Positions 32,673 to 41,386 of a DNA stretch of 41,459 nt are shown piece by piece. Positions within the stretch are counted from its first letter, which is position 1, and each line of letters starts with the position of its first letter. The translations under genes were made by a program, and so were the position numbers. The notes under the pieces were generated by a model, which was not told the DNA's origin, did no database searches, and saw nothing but the letters and a program-made list of their open reading frames with translations. This stretch comes from an uncultured Phascolarctobacterium sp. (GTDB lineage: Bacteria > Bacillota > Negativicutes > Acidaminococcales > Acidaminococcaceae), in assembly GCA_900545025.1 (NCBI GenBank), contig UQXH01000017.1:1-41459 (forward strand), in the 5' to 3' direction.

Positions 32673-33173
32673 TTAGCCCAACAATTCTTCTACGGTTTTA
32701 CCACGCAGAGCAGCAACAGCTTCAGCACTCTTCAAAGCTTTCAGACCTTCGATAGTTGCGCGAACAACATTGTTCGGGTTAGAAGAGCCTTGAGATTTAG
32801 TAAGAATATCACGAACACCTGCCAGTTCCAGTACCGCACGAACAGGGCCGCCAGCGATAACGCCGGTACCTTCTGCAGCCGGTTTCAGGAATACGCGGCC
32901 AGCGCCAAATACACCGATTACTTCATGAGGGATGGTGGTACCAACAAGAGCAACAGATACCAGGTTTTTCTTAGCATCTTCAACGCCTTTGCGGATAGCT
33001 TCAGGAACTTCTGCAGCTTTGCCCAGGCCCATACCTACATGACCATTTTCGTCACCTACAACAACAAGTGCAGCGAAGGAGAAACGACGTCCGCCTTTAA
33101 CAACCTTAGCAACACGGTTGATGAAAACGACTTTCTCTTTTAATTCGTTTTCTTTATTTTCGAAATTCGCCAT
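32673..33173 (-). CDS. rpsE: 30S ribosomal protein S5
   Basis: 166-aa protein important for decoding fidelity. The double-stranded RNA-binding-like domain with VVKGGRRFSFAALVVVGDE (about 24-42) and the second domain with GGPVRAVLELAGVRDILTK are present. Sits between rplR and rpmD in the spc order. Confidence 0.98.
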   Translation of the reverse strand: MANFENKENELKEKVVFINRVAKVVKGGRRFSFAALVVVGDENGHVGMGLGKAAEVPEAIRKGVEDAKKNLVSVALVGTTIPHEVIGVFGAGRVFLKPAAEGTGVIAGGPVRAVLELAGVRDILTKSQGSSNPNNVVRATIEGLKALKSAEAVAALRGKTVEELLG

Positions 33174-33190
33174 TATGTTTCCTCCTTCTC

Positions 33191-33553
33191 TTAGAATACT
33201 AAGCCAGCTTCACGAGCGGCTTCAGCCAGTGCAGCGATACGTCCGTGATACAGGTAACCGCCACGGTCGAATACTACTTCTTTAACACCTTTAGCCAGTG
33301 CTTTTTCAGCAATAGCTTTGCCTACAACTTTAGCAGCTTCGATATTGCCGCCATAGGTAGCTTTTAATTCTTTTTCTACGGTGCTTGCAGCAGCGATAGT
33401 TTCACCGGTTTCATCGTTAATTACTTGTGCATAAATGTTGGACAAGGAACGATATACGTTGAGACGGGGTCTTTCTGCAGTACCGTAAATATATCTACGA
33501 GAACGGAGATGACGTTTTTGACGTTTCTCGTTTTTATCAACTCTGTTAAGCAA
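33191..33553 (-). CDS. rplR: 50S ribosomal protein L18, probable TTG start
   Basis: Binds 5S rRNA with L5. Family text KRHLRSRRYIYGTAERPRLN and DRGGYLYHGRIAALAEAARE. The start is likely TTG 33553 (120 aa), eight bases after GGGAG. The GTG at 33562 directly touches that site, and no ATG is available. L18 proteins are usually 117-122 aa, which supports the shorter form. Confidence 0.95.
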   Translation of the reverse strand: MLNRVDKNEKRQKRHLRSRRYIYGTAERPRLNVYRSLSNIYAQVINDETGETIAAASTVEKELKATYGGNIEAAKVVGKAIAEKALAKGVKEVVFDRGGYLYHGRIAALAEAAREAGLVF

Positions 33554-33578
33554 GAGTTTCACTCCCTTCTTTTAGAAA

Positions 33579-34127
33579 TTATTTCTTGCCTTTAGCGCCG
33601 GCTTTACCAATCTTACGACGTACAAATTCGCCTTCATAACGAATACCTTTGCCTTTGTAAGGTTCGGGCGGACGCAGGGTACGGATTTCGGCAGCAACTG
33701 CGCCTACAACTTCTTTATCAGCACCGCTTACAACGATCTTGTTCGGAGCAGGTACTTCAAAGGTAATACCAGCAGGCGGCTCTTTAACTACCGGATGAGC
33801 GAATCCGAGAGTGAAGTTAATGTTTTGACCTTGTTTAGCAGCACGGTAACCAACACCATTAATCTCCAGAGTTTTGCTGAAACCTTGAGTTACGCCGATG
33901 ATCATGTTGTTGATCAGGGTACGGGACAGACCGTGCATAGCGCGATCTTCTTTTTCATCGCTGGGACGTTCTACGGTCAGAACACCGTTGTCCAGGGTCA
34001 ATTTCATGTTTTTATTGATTTGGCGGGAAAGTTCGCCTTTAGGACCTTTAACGGTCACAAAATTGTTTTCAATAGTAACTGTTACACCAGCGGGAACAGT
34101 AATTGGCATTTTACCAATTCTAGACAC
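33579..34127 (-). CDS. rplF: 50S ribosomal protein L6
   Basis: 182 aa with two repeated domains; starts MSRIGKMPITVPAGVTVTIE and ends with the signature PEPYKGKGIRYEGEFVRRK (about 153-171). It binds near the factor site. 28 bases after rpsH. Confidence 0.98.
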   Translation of the reverse strand: MSRIGKMPITVPAGVTVTIENNFVTVKGPKGELSRQINKNMKLTLDNGVLTVERPSDEKEDRAMHGLSRTLINNMIIGVTQGFSKTLEINGVGYRAAKQGQNINFTLGFAHPVVKEPPAGITFEVPAPNKIVVSGADKEVVGAVAAEIRTLRPPEPYKGKGIRYEGEFVRRKIGKAGAKGKK

Positions 34128-34154
34128 GTACGAGCACCTCCTATCTTTTTAGTA

Positions 34155-34553
34155 TTACCATACGTATGCGAGTACTTCGCCGCCTAAACCAGCTTTGCGA
34201 GCAGCTTTGTCGGTCATCAGGCCTTGGGAAGTAGAAATTACTGCGATACCGAGACCACCAAGGACCCTAGGCAGTTGGTCTTTTTGAGAGTAAACTCTCA
34301 GACCAGGTTTGGAAATACGTTTAATACCGGAAATAACCTTTTCCTTATTAGCACCGTATTTCAGGCTAACACGAATAACGTTCTGTTTGTTATCAGCAAT
34401 TACTTCAAAATCTTTAATGAAACCTTCGGCTTTCAGGATTTCAGCAATAGCAACTTTAATCTTGCTGCCGGGGATTTCAACTTTATCGTGATGAACTGAA
34501 TTTGCATTACGGATACGGGTAAGCATATCAGCGATCGGGTCAGTCATTACCAT
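34155..34553 (-). CDS. rpsH: 30S ribosomal protein S8
   Basis: 132 aa; central 16S binder and, in E. coli, translational repressor of the spc operon. Text MTDPIADMLTRIRNA at the front and GLGIAVISTSQGLMTDKAAR near the end. ATG 34553 is nine bases after GGAGGG; the ATG two codons later is too far. Confidence 0.97.
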   Translation of the reverse strand: MVMTDPIADMLTRIRNANSVHHDKVEIPGSKIKVAIAEILKAEGFIKDFEVIADNKQNVIRVSLKYGANKEKVISGIKRISKPGLRVYSQKDQLPRVLGGLGIAVISTSQGLMTDKAARKAGLGGEVLAYVW

Positions 34554-34584
34554 ACTTATATACCCTCCTTCCTTGTTGTCGGTA

Positions 34585-34770
34585 TTACCAGCTTGCTTTG
34601 GTTACGCCCGGAATAGCACCTTTGTAGCTGTATTCACGGAAGCAGATACGGCAGAGGCCAAATTTACGCATATAGCCATGAGGTCTGCCGCAGATTTTGC
34701 AGCGGTTATAACGGCGAACTTCGTATTTAGGTTCGCTTTTCCATTTTTCAATCAGGGCTTTCTTAGCCAA
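34585..34770 (-). CDS. rpsN: 30S ribosomal protein S14, zinc form
   Basis: 61-aa short S14 with zinc cysteines Cys24, Cys27, Cys40 and Cys43 (CKICGRPHG, CRICFRE). It is in the normal place between rplE and rpsH. The short zinc type is usual in Firmicutes. Confidence 0.98.
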   Translation of the reverse strand: MAKKALIEKWKSEPKYEVRRYNRCKICGRPHGYMRKFGLCRICFREYSYKGAIPGVTKASW

Positions 34771-34787
34771 AGTATTCCCTCCTCACC

Positions 34788-35333
34788 TTATGCGCTGAAC
34801 GGCATTCCGAGGAGTCTGAGCAGTTCTCTAGCTTCCTCGTCAGTCTTAGCGGTAGTAACAATGATAATATCCATTCCGCGTACTTTATCAATCTTATCGT
34901 ATTCAATTTCCGGGAAAATCAATTGTTCTTTAAGTCCTAAAGCGTAGTTGCCGCGTCCATCAAAAGATGTAGCACTTACACCGCGGAAGTCACGTACACG
35001 CGGAAGAGCGAGATTCATCAGCTTATCAAGGAAGAAGTACATACGGTCACCACGCAGGGTAACTTTTGCACCTAAAGGCATACCTTGACGTACTTTGAAA
35101 GCTGCAATGGATTTTTTAGCTTTAGTGATAACAGGTTTTTGACCTGCGATAACGGTCATATCAGCAACTGCGGATTCCAGAGCTTTGCTGTTGCCTACTG
35201 CTTCGCCAACACCCATGTTGATGACAACTTTTTCAATTTTAGGAATTTCCATAACGTTTTTATATTGGAATTTGTCCATCAGGCCTTTAACAGCTTCAGA
35301 CAAATATTTTTCTTGCAATCTGGTCTTTGCCAT
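34788..35333 (-). CDS. rplE: 50S ribosomal protein L5
   Basis: 181 aa, binds 5S rRNA and contacts P-site tRNA. Text VVINMGVGEAVGNSKALE (about 51-68) and DFRGVSATSFDGRGNYALG near 115-133. Normal length. Confidence 0.98.
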   Translation of the reverse strand: MAKTRLQEKYLSEAVKGLMDKFQYKNVMEIPKIEKVVINMGVGEAVGNSKALESAVADMTVIAGQKPVITKAKKSIAAFKVRQGMPLGAKVTLRGDRMYFFLDKLMNLALPRVRDFRGVSATSFDGRGNYALGLKEQLIFPEIEYDKIDKVRGMDIIIVTTAKTDEEARELLRLLGMPFSA

Positions 35334-35362
35334 TCAATTAGTTCCTCCTTTCCCGGAATTTA

Positions 35363-35692
35363 TTATTTATCAATAACTTCACCGCATTTTTTGCAGGTTC
35401 TTACGAATGCACCAGCAACAGCGGTCTTTTTAATACGGGTAGCTTTTTTGCAAGCCGGGCATACCAGCATTACTTTAGAAGAAGAGATCGGAGCTTCTTT
35501 AGTAATAATACCGCCTTGAGGATTTGCTTGAGACGGTTTGGTATGACGTTTTACTTTATTTACGCCTTCAACCACAACTTTGGCTTTCTTAGGCAGAGCT
35601 TCAACGATTTTACCTTGCTTGCCTTTGTCCTTACCGGATAAAACAAGAACGGTATCGCCTTTTTTAACATGCAGCTTTACAGCATTTGCCAT
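35363..35692 (-). CDS. rplX: 50S ribosomal protein L24 with Cys4 site
   Basis: 109-aa assembly initiator. KOW motif region KKGDTVLVLSGKDKGKQGK (10-28). The C-terminal part has Cys78, Cys81, Cys100 and Cys103, probably one zinc site, as in many L24 proteins. Confidence 0.97.
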   Translation of the reverse strand: MANAVKLHVKKGDTVLVLSGKDKGKQGKIVEALPKKAKVVVEGVNKVKRHTKPSQANPQGGIITKEAPISSSKVMLVCPACKKATRIKKTAVAGAFVRTCKKCGEVIDK

Positions 35693-35730
35693 GTCAAGAA
35701 CACCTCCTTATTAGTGCGTTATTTGATTTC

Positions 35731-36099
35731 TTACAGCACTTCCGGTGCCAGAGAAATAATTTTCATGAAGTCCTTATCACGAAGTTCGCGAGCTACAGGC
35801 CCGAAAATACGGGTACCGCGAGGACTCTTATCGTCTTTTATTACAACAGCAGCGTTTTCATCGAAACGGATGTAGGAACCGTCGGGACGACGAACACCTT
35901 TTACGGAACGAACAACAACTGCTTTAACTACGTCACCTTTTTTTACAACGCCACCGGGTGATGCATCTTTAACAGCACACACGATAACGTCACCGATATT
36001 AGCATATTTACGGTAAGAACCGCCTAATACACGAATACACATAACTTTCTTAGCGCCGGTGTTATCACCAACATTAAGGATAGTTTGTTGTTGTATCAT
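35731..36099 (-). CDS. rplN: 50S ribosomal protein L14
   Basis: 122 aa with MIQQQTILNVGDNTGAKKVM at the front and ARELRDKDFMKIISLAPEV at the end. Located at the subunit interface. Separated from rplX by 38 bases; no gene or terminator in that gap. Confidence 0.98.
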   Translation of the reverse strand: MIQQQTILNVGDNTGAKKVMCIRVLGGSYRKYANIGDVIVCAVKDASPGGVVKKGDVVKAVVVRSVKGVRRPDGSYIRFDENAAVVIKDDKSPRGTRIFGPVARELRDKDFMKIISLAPEVL

Positions 36100-36136
36100 G
36101 GATTTCCCTCCCTTGCCAAGCTCTTATTGGCAATAA

Positions 36137-36418
36137 TTATTTTGCACGCTCTAAAATCTCAATAACGCGCCAGCATTTATCTTTGGACAGCGGACGAGTT
36201 TGCATAATTTGAACTACGTCGCCAACATGTGCTTCGTTATTTTCGTCATGAGCTTTAAATTTGATAGTATGTTGTACGCCTTTTTTGTACAGCGGATGCT
36301 GAACGAAACGTTCTACTGCAACAACTACAGTTTTCTGCATTTTATCGCTGACAACTTTACCAATACGGGTAACACGTGCGTTTCTTTCTTCGGTCACGAC
36401 TGTTTCCTCCTTGTTCAT
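36137..36418 (-). CDS. rpsQ: 30S ribosomal protein S17
   Basis: 93-aa OB-fold protein. The family part starts at about residue 13 (ARVTRIGKVVSDKMQKTVVV), so it has a small acidic N-terminal extension. SRPLS-like text TRPLSKDKCWRVIEI near the end is typical. Confidence 0.97.
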   Translation of the reverse strand: MNKEETVVTEERNARVTRIGKVVSDKMQKTVVVAVERFVQHPLYKKGVQHTIKFKAHDENNEAHVGDVVQIMQTRPLSKDKCWRVIEILERAK

Positions 36419-36430
36419 ACTTCAAAACGA

Positions 36431-36625
36431 TTAAGCGTTCAGTTCACGTTCACGCTGAATGGTCTTGATACGGGCAATGGATTTCTTAACTTCACGAATT
36501 TTCATCGGGTTTTCACATTGACCGGTTGCCATTTGAAAACGCAGATTGAAAAGTTCTTCTTTCAAACCTGCCAATTTGGTGTCTAACTCAGCAGCAGACA
36601 TTTCACGAATTTCTGTTGTTTTCAT
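36431..36625 (-). CDS. rpmC: 50S ribosomal protein L29
   Basis: 64 aa, two long helices near the exit tunnel, docking site for SRP and trigger factor. Contains LFNLRFQMATGQCENPMKI (about 26-44). The start overlaps the rplP stop as TAATG. Confidence 0.97.
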   Translation of the reverse strand: MKTTEIREMSAAELDTKLAGLKEELFNLRFQMATGQCENPMKIREVKKSIARIKTIQRERELNA

Positions 36626-37077
36626 TAAGCTTCACCACCCTTTTCTTGTGCGGCAGCTTCGGCTTCCTGTTGAGCACGGGTCACAAATTTGCATTTGATC
36701 GGCAGTTTGTGACTAGCAAGACGCATAGCTTCCTTAGCTACTTCTTCGCTAACGCCGTTCATTTCGAACAGTACACGGCCGGGTTTTACTACAGCTACCC
36801 AGTATTCAGGAGAACCTTTACCACTACCCATACGGGTTTCAGCCGGTTTTGCAGTGATCGGTTTATCCGGGAAAATTTGAATCCAAACTTGACCGCCACG
36901 TTTGATGTAACGGGTCATAGCAATACGTGCTGCTTCGATTTGGCGGTTGGTTACCCAAGCAGGTTCCAGTGCTACCAGACCGAATTCACCATGAGCGATT
37001 TTATTACCGCGCATAGCACGACCGGTCATACGACCTCTATGTTGTTTACGATGTTTAACTCTCTTCGGTAATAACAT
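36625..37077 (-). CDS. rplP: 50S ribosomal protein L16
   Basis: 150 aa; starts MLLPKRVKHRKQHRGRMTGR and has RGGQVWIQIFPDKPITAKPA near 55-74. Slightly longer than usual due to a Glu/Ala-rich tail. Lies between rpsC and rpmC. Confidence 0.98.
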   Translation of the reverse strand: MLLPKRVKHRKQHRGRMTGRAMRGNKIAHGEFGLVALEPAWVTNRQIEAARIAMTRYIKRGGQVWIQIFPDKPITAKPAETRMGSGKGSPEYWVAVVKPGRVLFEMNGVSEEVAKEAMRLASHKLPIKCKFVTRAQQEAEAAAQEKGGEA

Positions 37078-37083
37078 GTCTGA

Positions 37084-37752
37084 TTATGCCTCCTTTGCCG
37101 GAGCAGCCTTAACTGCTTCTTTGCTTTCAGGAAGGACTTCACCTTTGTAGATCCATACTTTTACGCCGATACGGCCATAAGTGGTATGTGCTTCTGCAGT
37201 ACCGTAATCAATGTCAGCACGCAGAGTGTGCAGAGGAATGCTGCCTTCACGATAGCTTTCGCTACGAGCGATTTCAGCGCCGCCAAGACGACCGCCAACC
37301 TGTACTTTGATGCCTTTAGCGCCCATACGCATGGTACGGCCAACGCATTGTTTCATAGCACGACGGAAAGCGATACGGCGTTCCAGCTGAGCTGCGATGT
37401 TCTCTGCAACCAAAGTTGCGTCCATATCCGGGGTTTTTACTTCAACGATGTTGATGTCGATTGCACTGTCGGTCATTTTCTTCAGGTCAGATTTCAGCAG
37501 TTCGATGTTGCTGCCCTGACGGCCGATTACCATACCGGGTTTTGCAGTATGGATGGAAATGCGAGCTTTATTGGAAGCGCGTTCGATTTCAACTTTAGAA
37601 ATACCGGACAAGAACAGTTTTTCTTTAATAAACTCACGGATTTTAATATCTTCTAACAAAAATTTCTCATAGTCTTTGTCAGCATACCATTTGGAATCCC
37701 ATCCTTTGATAACACCAACGCGGAGACCATGCGGATTAACTTTTTGACCCAC
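37084..37752 (-). CDS. rpsC: 30S ribosomal protein S3
   Basis: 222 aa with a KH domain (GMVIGRQGSNIELLKSDL, about 73-90) and the C-terminal part carrying GSIPLHTLRADIDYG. Lines the mRNA entry site. The end is Ala/Lys-rich. Six bases before rplP. Confidence 0.98.
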   Translation of the reverse strand: MGQKVNPHGLRVGVIKGWDSKWYADKDYEKFLLEDIKIREFIKEKLFLSGISKVEIERASNKARISIHTAKPGMVIGRQGSNIELLKSDLKKMTDSAIDINIVEVKTPDMDATLVAENIAAQLERRIAFRRAMKQCVGRTMRMGAKGIKVQVGGRLGGAEIARSESYREGSIPLHTLRADIDYGTAEAHTTYGRIGVKVWIYKGEVLPESKEAVKAAPAKEA

Positions 37753-37776
37753 TATCTTTTCCTCCTTCTGACGGGA

Positions 37777-38109
37777 TTATTTTTCTTTAACTGCTACAGT
37801 TACGTGGCTGGAACGTTTCAAAATTTTGAAAGCCTGTCCACGGGAACGAGGATGAATACGTTTCATGGTAGGACCTTGATCTACAAAGCAGGTAGATACG
37901 ATCAGGTTATCCACGTTCATATCAAAATTGTGTTCTGCGTTTGCTACAGCACTGCGCAGAACTTTTTCGATTACCTCAGAACCAACCTTCGGGGTGTATT
38001 TGAGGATCGCGAATGCTTCACCAACGGATTTGCCGCGGATGAGATTGATTACGATGCGCAGTTTGCGCGGCGCAATGCGAACATATTTTGCAATTGCTTT
38101 TGCTTCCAT
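37777..38109 (-). CDS. rplV: 50S ribosomal protein L22
   Basis: 110 aa; part of the tunnel constriction. Text KYVRIAPRKLRIVINLIRGK (about 8-27) and GPTMKRIHPRSRGQAFKILK in the hairpin loop. Normal length. Confidence 0.98.
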   Translation of the reverse strand: MEAKAIAKYVRIAPRKLRIVINLIRGKSVGEAFAILKYTPKVGSEVIEKVLRSAVANAEHNFDMNVDNLIVSTCFVDQGPTMKRIHPRSRGQAFKILKRSSHVTVAVKEK

Positions 38110-38131
38110 GTTATTTGTGCCCCCTTTCCCC

Positions 38132-38407
38132 TTATTTTAAACCAGTGGTCTTATCGGCATGACCTTTGTAAGTACGAGTGGGAGCGAATTCTCCCAGTTT
38201 GTGGCCTACCATATCCTCGGTAATGAATACCGGAACATGTTTGCGTCCGTCATGAACCGCAATGGTGTGACCAACGAAAGACGGAATAATAGTAGAGCTG
38301 CGAGACCAGGTCTTTACAACTTTTTTATCATTAGCGGCATTAAGCGCATCAATTTTTTTCAAAAGACTTGCATGGACAAAAGGTCCTTTTTTAACTGATC
38401 TGGACAC
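38132..38407 (-). CDS. rpsS: 30S ribosomal protein S19
   Basis: 91 aa, head protein next to S13. Starts MSRSVKKGPFVHASLLKK and has FVGHTIAVHDGRKHVPVFI (about 44-62). Usual place between rplB and rplV. Confidence 0.98.
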   Translation of the reverse strand: MSRSVKKGPFVHASLLKKIDALNAANDKKVVKTWSRSSTIIPSFVGHTIAVHDGRKHVPVFITEDMVGHKLGEFAPTRTYKGHADKTTGLK

Positions 38408-38439
38408 TAGGTTAGCCTCCTTTCCTTATCCTGTTATAA

Positions 38440-39270
38440 TTATTTGGTTCTACGTTTTAAAATCAGCTTGCTAGAAGCTTTTTTCTCTTTACGGGTACGA
38501 GTACCGAAAGCACATTTGCCCCAAGGAGTAACAGGACGTTTACGACCAACAGGAGAATGGCCTTCGCCACCACCATGCGGATGATCGTTAGGATTCATAA
38601 CTACGCCGCGGTTAGCAGGACGGATACCCAGCCAACGGCTGCGACCAGCTTTACCGATGCAGATGTTTTCAGCATCAAGGTTGCCAACCTGGCCGATAGT
38701 AGCACGGCAGTTAATATGTACTTTACGAATTTCGCCAGAAGGAAGACGGAGCAGAGCGTAGTCGCCTTCTTTAGCCATCAGTTGAGCAGAAGCACCAGCA
38801 CTGCGTGCCATTTGGCCGCCTTTGCCGATTTTCATTTCAACATTGTGTACCATGGTACCAAGAGGGATGTTTTTCAGCGGCAGGCAGTTGCCAACTTTGA
38901 TGTCGGCTTCCGGACCGCTTACAACCATATCGCCTACTTTAAGATCAAGCGGAGCGATGATGTAACGTTTTTCGCCGTCTACATAATTCAAGAGAGCGAT
39001 ACGAGCGTTACGGTTAGGATCGTATTCAATGGTAGCAACGCGAGCCGGGATACCGTCTTTATTGCGTTTAAAGTCAATGATACGATATTGTCTTTTATGA
39101 CCGCCACCCTGATGGCGTACAGTCATTTTGCCTGTATTGTTACGGCCCGCATGTTTGTTGAGTTTTTCAACGAGCGGACGGTAGGGCTTGTCAGTCGTAA
39201 TCTCTTCGAAGGCAGACACAGTAATAAAGCGTCTGGAAGGAGAATACGGATTAAAGCTTTTAATAGCCAT
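38440..39270 (-). CDS. rplB: 50S ribosomal protein L2
   Basis: 276 aa, needed for peptidyl-transferase assembly. Contains the signature MNPNDHPHGGGEGHSPVGRK (222-241 region) with the conserved His. Starts MAIKSFNPYSPSRRF. Normal length. Confidence 0.98.
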   Translation of the reverse strand: MAIKSFNPYSPSRRFITVSAFEEITTDKPYRPLVEKLNKHAGRNNTGKMTVRHQGGGHKRQYRIIDFKRNKDGIPARVATIEYDPNRNARIALLNYVDGEKRYIIAPLDLKVGDMVVSGPEADIKVGNCLPLKNIPLGTMVHNVEMKIGKGGQMARSAGASAQLMAKEGDYALLRLPSGEIRKVHINCRATIGQVGNLDAENICIGKAGRSRWLGIRPANRGVVMNPNDHPHGGGEGHSPVGRKRPVTPWGKCAFGTRTRKEKKASSKLILKRRTK

Positions 39271-39298
39271 TTAATTTAACCTCCTTATAATACGTTAA

Positions 39299-39589
39299 TT
39301 ACATTCCTTCGAAAAGGGGAATCGTATTGCCTTCAGCAAGCTTCACGATAGCTTTCTTATAATCGGAACGTTTGCCAACATATTTACCCATGCGTTTGGT
39401 TTTGCCAAATACGCGGATAGTGTTCACACTCAATACTTTTACGCCGAAAATAGCTTCAACAGCCTGGCGGATTTCAACTTTGTTAGCTTCCATGGGAACC
39501 TGGAAGGTGTATTTGTTTTCCTGCATCATTACGGAAGTTTTTTCAGTAATGATAGGGCGGATTAAAATATCGCGAGGATTAGCAGCCAT
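39299..39589 (-). CDS. rplW: 50S ribosomal protein L23
   Basis: 96 aa at the exit tunnel, docking site for trigger factor and SRP. Text RPIITEKTSVMMQENKYTF (about 11-29). Start overlaps the rplD stop as TAATG. Confidence 0.98.
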   Translation of the reverse strand: MAANPRDILIRPIITEKTSVMMQENKYTFQVPMEANKVEIRQAVEAIFGVKVLSVNTIRVFGKTKRMGKYVGKRSDYKKAIVKLAEGNTIPLFEGM

Positions 39590-40215
39590 TATGCGAGCAC
39601 CTCCTCAATTTGTTCTACAATTTCTTTATCCAGGAACACTTTGTTGCTGTTGAGGATATCAAAGCAATTCAGGCCCATGTTGGAAATTGCGGTTACTTTC
39701 GGCATGTTACGTGCGGAAAGTTCTACATTTACATTATCACCGTCGGTGATGATGAGAGCTTTTTTGTCAGCCGCGTCGAATGCGCCGAGCATTGCAACTA
39801 CATTTTTGGTTTTCGGTGCGTCAAAGGTCAGGCCTTCAACAACTACCATTTCGCCAGCGGCAACTTTAGCGGACAGAGCGCAGCAGAGTGCCAGACGGCG
39901 AGCTTTACGAGGCATCTTTTTAGCGTAGCTGCGAGGTTGGGGACCAAAGGTGGTACCGCCGCCTACCCAAATAGGAGAACGGGTAGAACCAGAGCGAGCA
40001 CGGCCAGTGCCTTTTTGTTTCCAGGGTTTGCGACCGCCGCCGCGAACCATACCGCGGGTTTTGGTAGCAGAAGTACCTTGACGTTGATTAGCCAGCTGCA
40101 TAACGATAGCCTGATGAACAACAGCTTCGTTAAATTCAACGCCAAATACTTGATCATTCAATTCTATTTCACCGGTTACTTGACCGGCAAGGTTATATAC
40201 TGATAACTTCGGCAT
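39589..40215 (-). CDS. rplD: 50S ribosomal protein L4
   Basis: 208 aa with the long tunnel loop GGGRKPWKQKGTGRARSGS (about 64-82). L4 represses the S10 operon in E. coli. I chose ATG 40215, nine bases after GGAGG; the in-frame ATG 40224 directly touches that site. Confidence 0.98.
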   Translation of the reverse strand: MPKLSVYNLAGQVTGEIELNDQVFGVEFNEAVVHQAIVMQLANQRQGTSATKTRGMVRGGGRKPWKQKGTGRARSGSTRSPIWVGGGTTFGPQPRSYAKKMPRKARRLALCCALSAKVAAGEMVVVEGLTFDAPKTKNVVAMLGAFDAADKKALIITDGDNVNVELSARNMPKVTAISNMGLNCFDILNSNKVFLDKEIVEQIEEVLA

Positions 40216-40246
40216 TAGAAGCATCCTCCTTTCTTTCGCTTAAATC

Positions 40247-40888
40247 TTATTTGTTAGGTTTTACAGTTTCTTTAACGATTACGCAAGAACCTGTAGCGCC
40301 GGGAATGGCACCTTTAACCAGAATAAGATTGCGTTCTGCGTCTACTCTTGCAATAGTCAGACGTTGAACGGTAACTTGTGCACCACCCATACGGCCAGGC
40401 AATTTTTTACCTTTAATTACGCGACCGCCAGGACCGGAATGCATAGGACCCATAGAACCAGGTTCACGATGGGATTTGGAACCGTGTTTCATAGGACCGC
40501 GAGCGAAATTATGACGCTTAATAGTACCTGCGAAACCTTTGCCGCGGGAAATACCAGTTACGTCGATCAATTCGCCGGCAGCAAAAATGTCAGCAGCGAT
40601 TTTTTGACCAACGGTGTATTCAGAAGGAGCAGCCAAGCGCAATTCTCTGACAAATTTTACCGGAGCAACACCAGCTTTGTCAAAATGGCCTTTCATCGGT
40701 TTAGTAGTATGTTTTTCCTTAACTTCACCGAAACCGATCTGAACAGCATTGTAACCGTCTGTTTCTTCGGTTTTATTTTGAAGAACAACGCAGGGACCTG
40801 CTTCTACAACAGTTACAGGGATCAGTCTGCCGTCAGCTTCAAAAATTTGGGTCATACCCAGTTTTTTACCTAAAATACCTTTAGCCAT
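40247..40888 (-). CDS. rplC: 50S ribosomal protein L3
   Basis: 213 aa; starts MAKGILGKKLGMTQIF and has GKGFAGTIKRHNFARGPMKH near 136-155 with PGRMGG further on. Usual second gene of the S10 operon, 15 bases after rpsJ. Confidence 0.98.
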   Translation of the reverse strand: MAKGILGKKLGMTQIFEADGRLIPVTVVEAGPCVVLQNKTEETDGYNAVQIGFGEVKEKHTTKPMKGHFDKAGVAPVKFVRELRLAAPSEYTVGQKIAADIFAAGELIDVTGISRGKGFAGTIKRHNFARGPMKHGSKSHREPGSMGPMHSGPGGRVIKGKKLPGRMGGAQVTVQRLTIARVDAERNLILVKGAIPGATGSCVIVKETVKPNK

Positions 40889-40903
40889 TCTTGCACCTCC
40901 TCC

Positions 40904-41215
40904 TTACAGTTTAATTTCGATATCTACGCCAGCAGGAAGATCAAGACGCATCAGAGCATCAACGGTTTTCGCAGTGGGTTCCAGAATATCAACAAGTCTT
41001 TTGTGAGTACGCATTTCGAACTGTTCACGAGAGTCTTTGTTAACATGAGGAGAACGCAGAATCGTATAAATATTTTTTTCAGTAGGAAGGGGGATAGGAC
41101 CAGAAACTTGCGCACCGGTACGTTTTGCAGTTTCAACAATTTTTACAGCACTTTGATCAAGTGCTTTATGATCATACGCTTTCAGGCGTATTCTGATTTT
41201 TTGAGATTTAGCCAT
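40904..41215 (-). CDS. rpsJ: 30S ribosomal protein S10
   Basis: 103 aa; also partner of NusB in antitermination. Starts MAKSQKIRIRLKAYDHKALD and contains GPIPLPTEKNIYTILRSPHV (about 38-57). ATG 41215 has AGGAGG upstream with 11 bases between; the frame is open further but reads as leader sequence. Confidence 0.98.
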   Translation of the reverse strand: MAKSQKIRIRLKAYDHKALDQSAVKIVETAKRTGAQVSGPIPLPTEKNIYTILRSPHVNKDSREQFEMRTHKRLVDILEPTAKTVDALMRLDLPAGVDIEIKL

Positions 41216-41386
41216 TAAAAAATTTCCTCCTAAAATCGCCCAGTTTCTATGAACGGACATACTCCGTGAAAATCTCCCTGTCGTGCAGGCAAGCAACCTT
41301 TCACATCATCGCAAGGCCATACCAACAAACATAAGAATATGAGGGGCACTATTAGGCCCCTCACACTTTACGGGAACTAACTAAAA
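41216..41386 (-). other. Leader region between tuf and rpsJ
   Basis: 171 bases with several small hairpins on the minus strand: GAGGGGC/GCCCCTC (41341-41362), CCTG/CAGG (41277-41289) and ACGGA/TCCGT (41253-41267). None is followed by a good T-run, so it may be read through from tuf. A leader for S10-operon control is possible, but I see no clear promoter. Confidence 0.4.

Noticed and set aside
41216..41296. N-terminal extension of S10 (27 aa)
   Set aside because: S10 is about 102 aa and starts at MAKSQKIR here; the extension lacks a ribosome site and covers leader hairpins.
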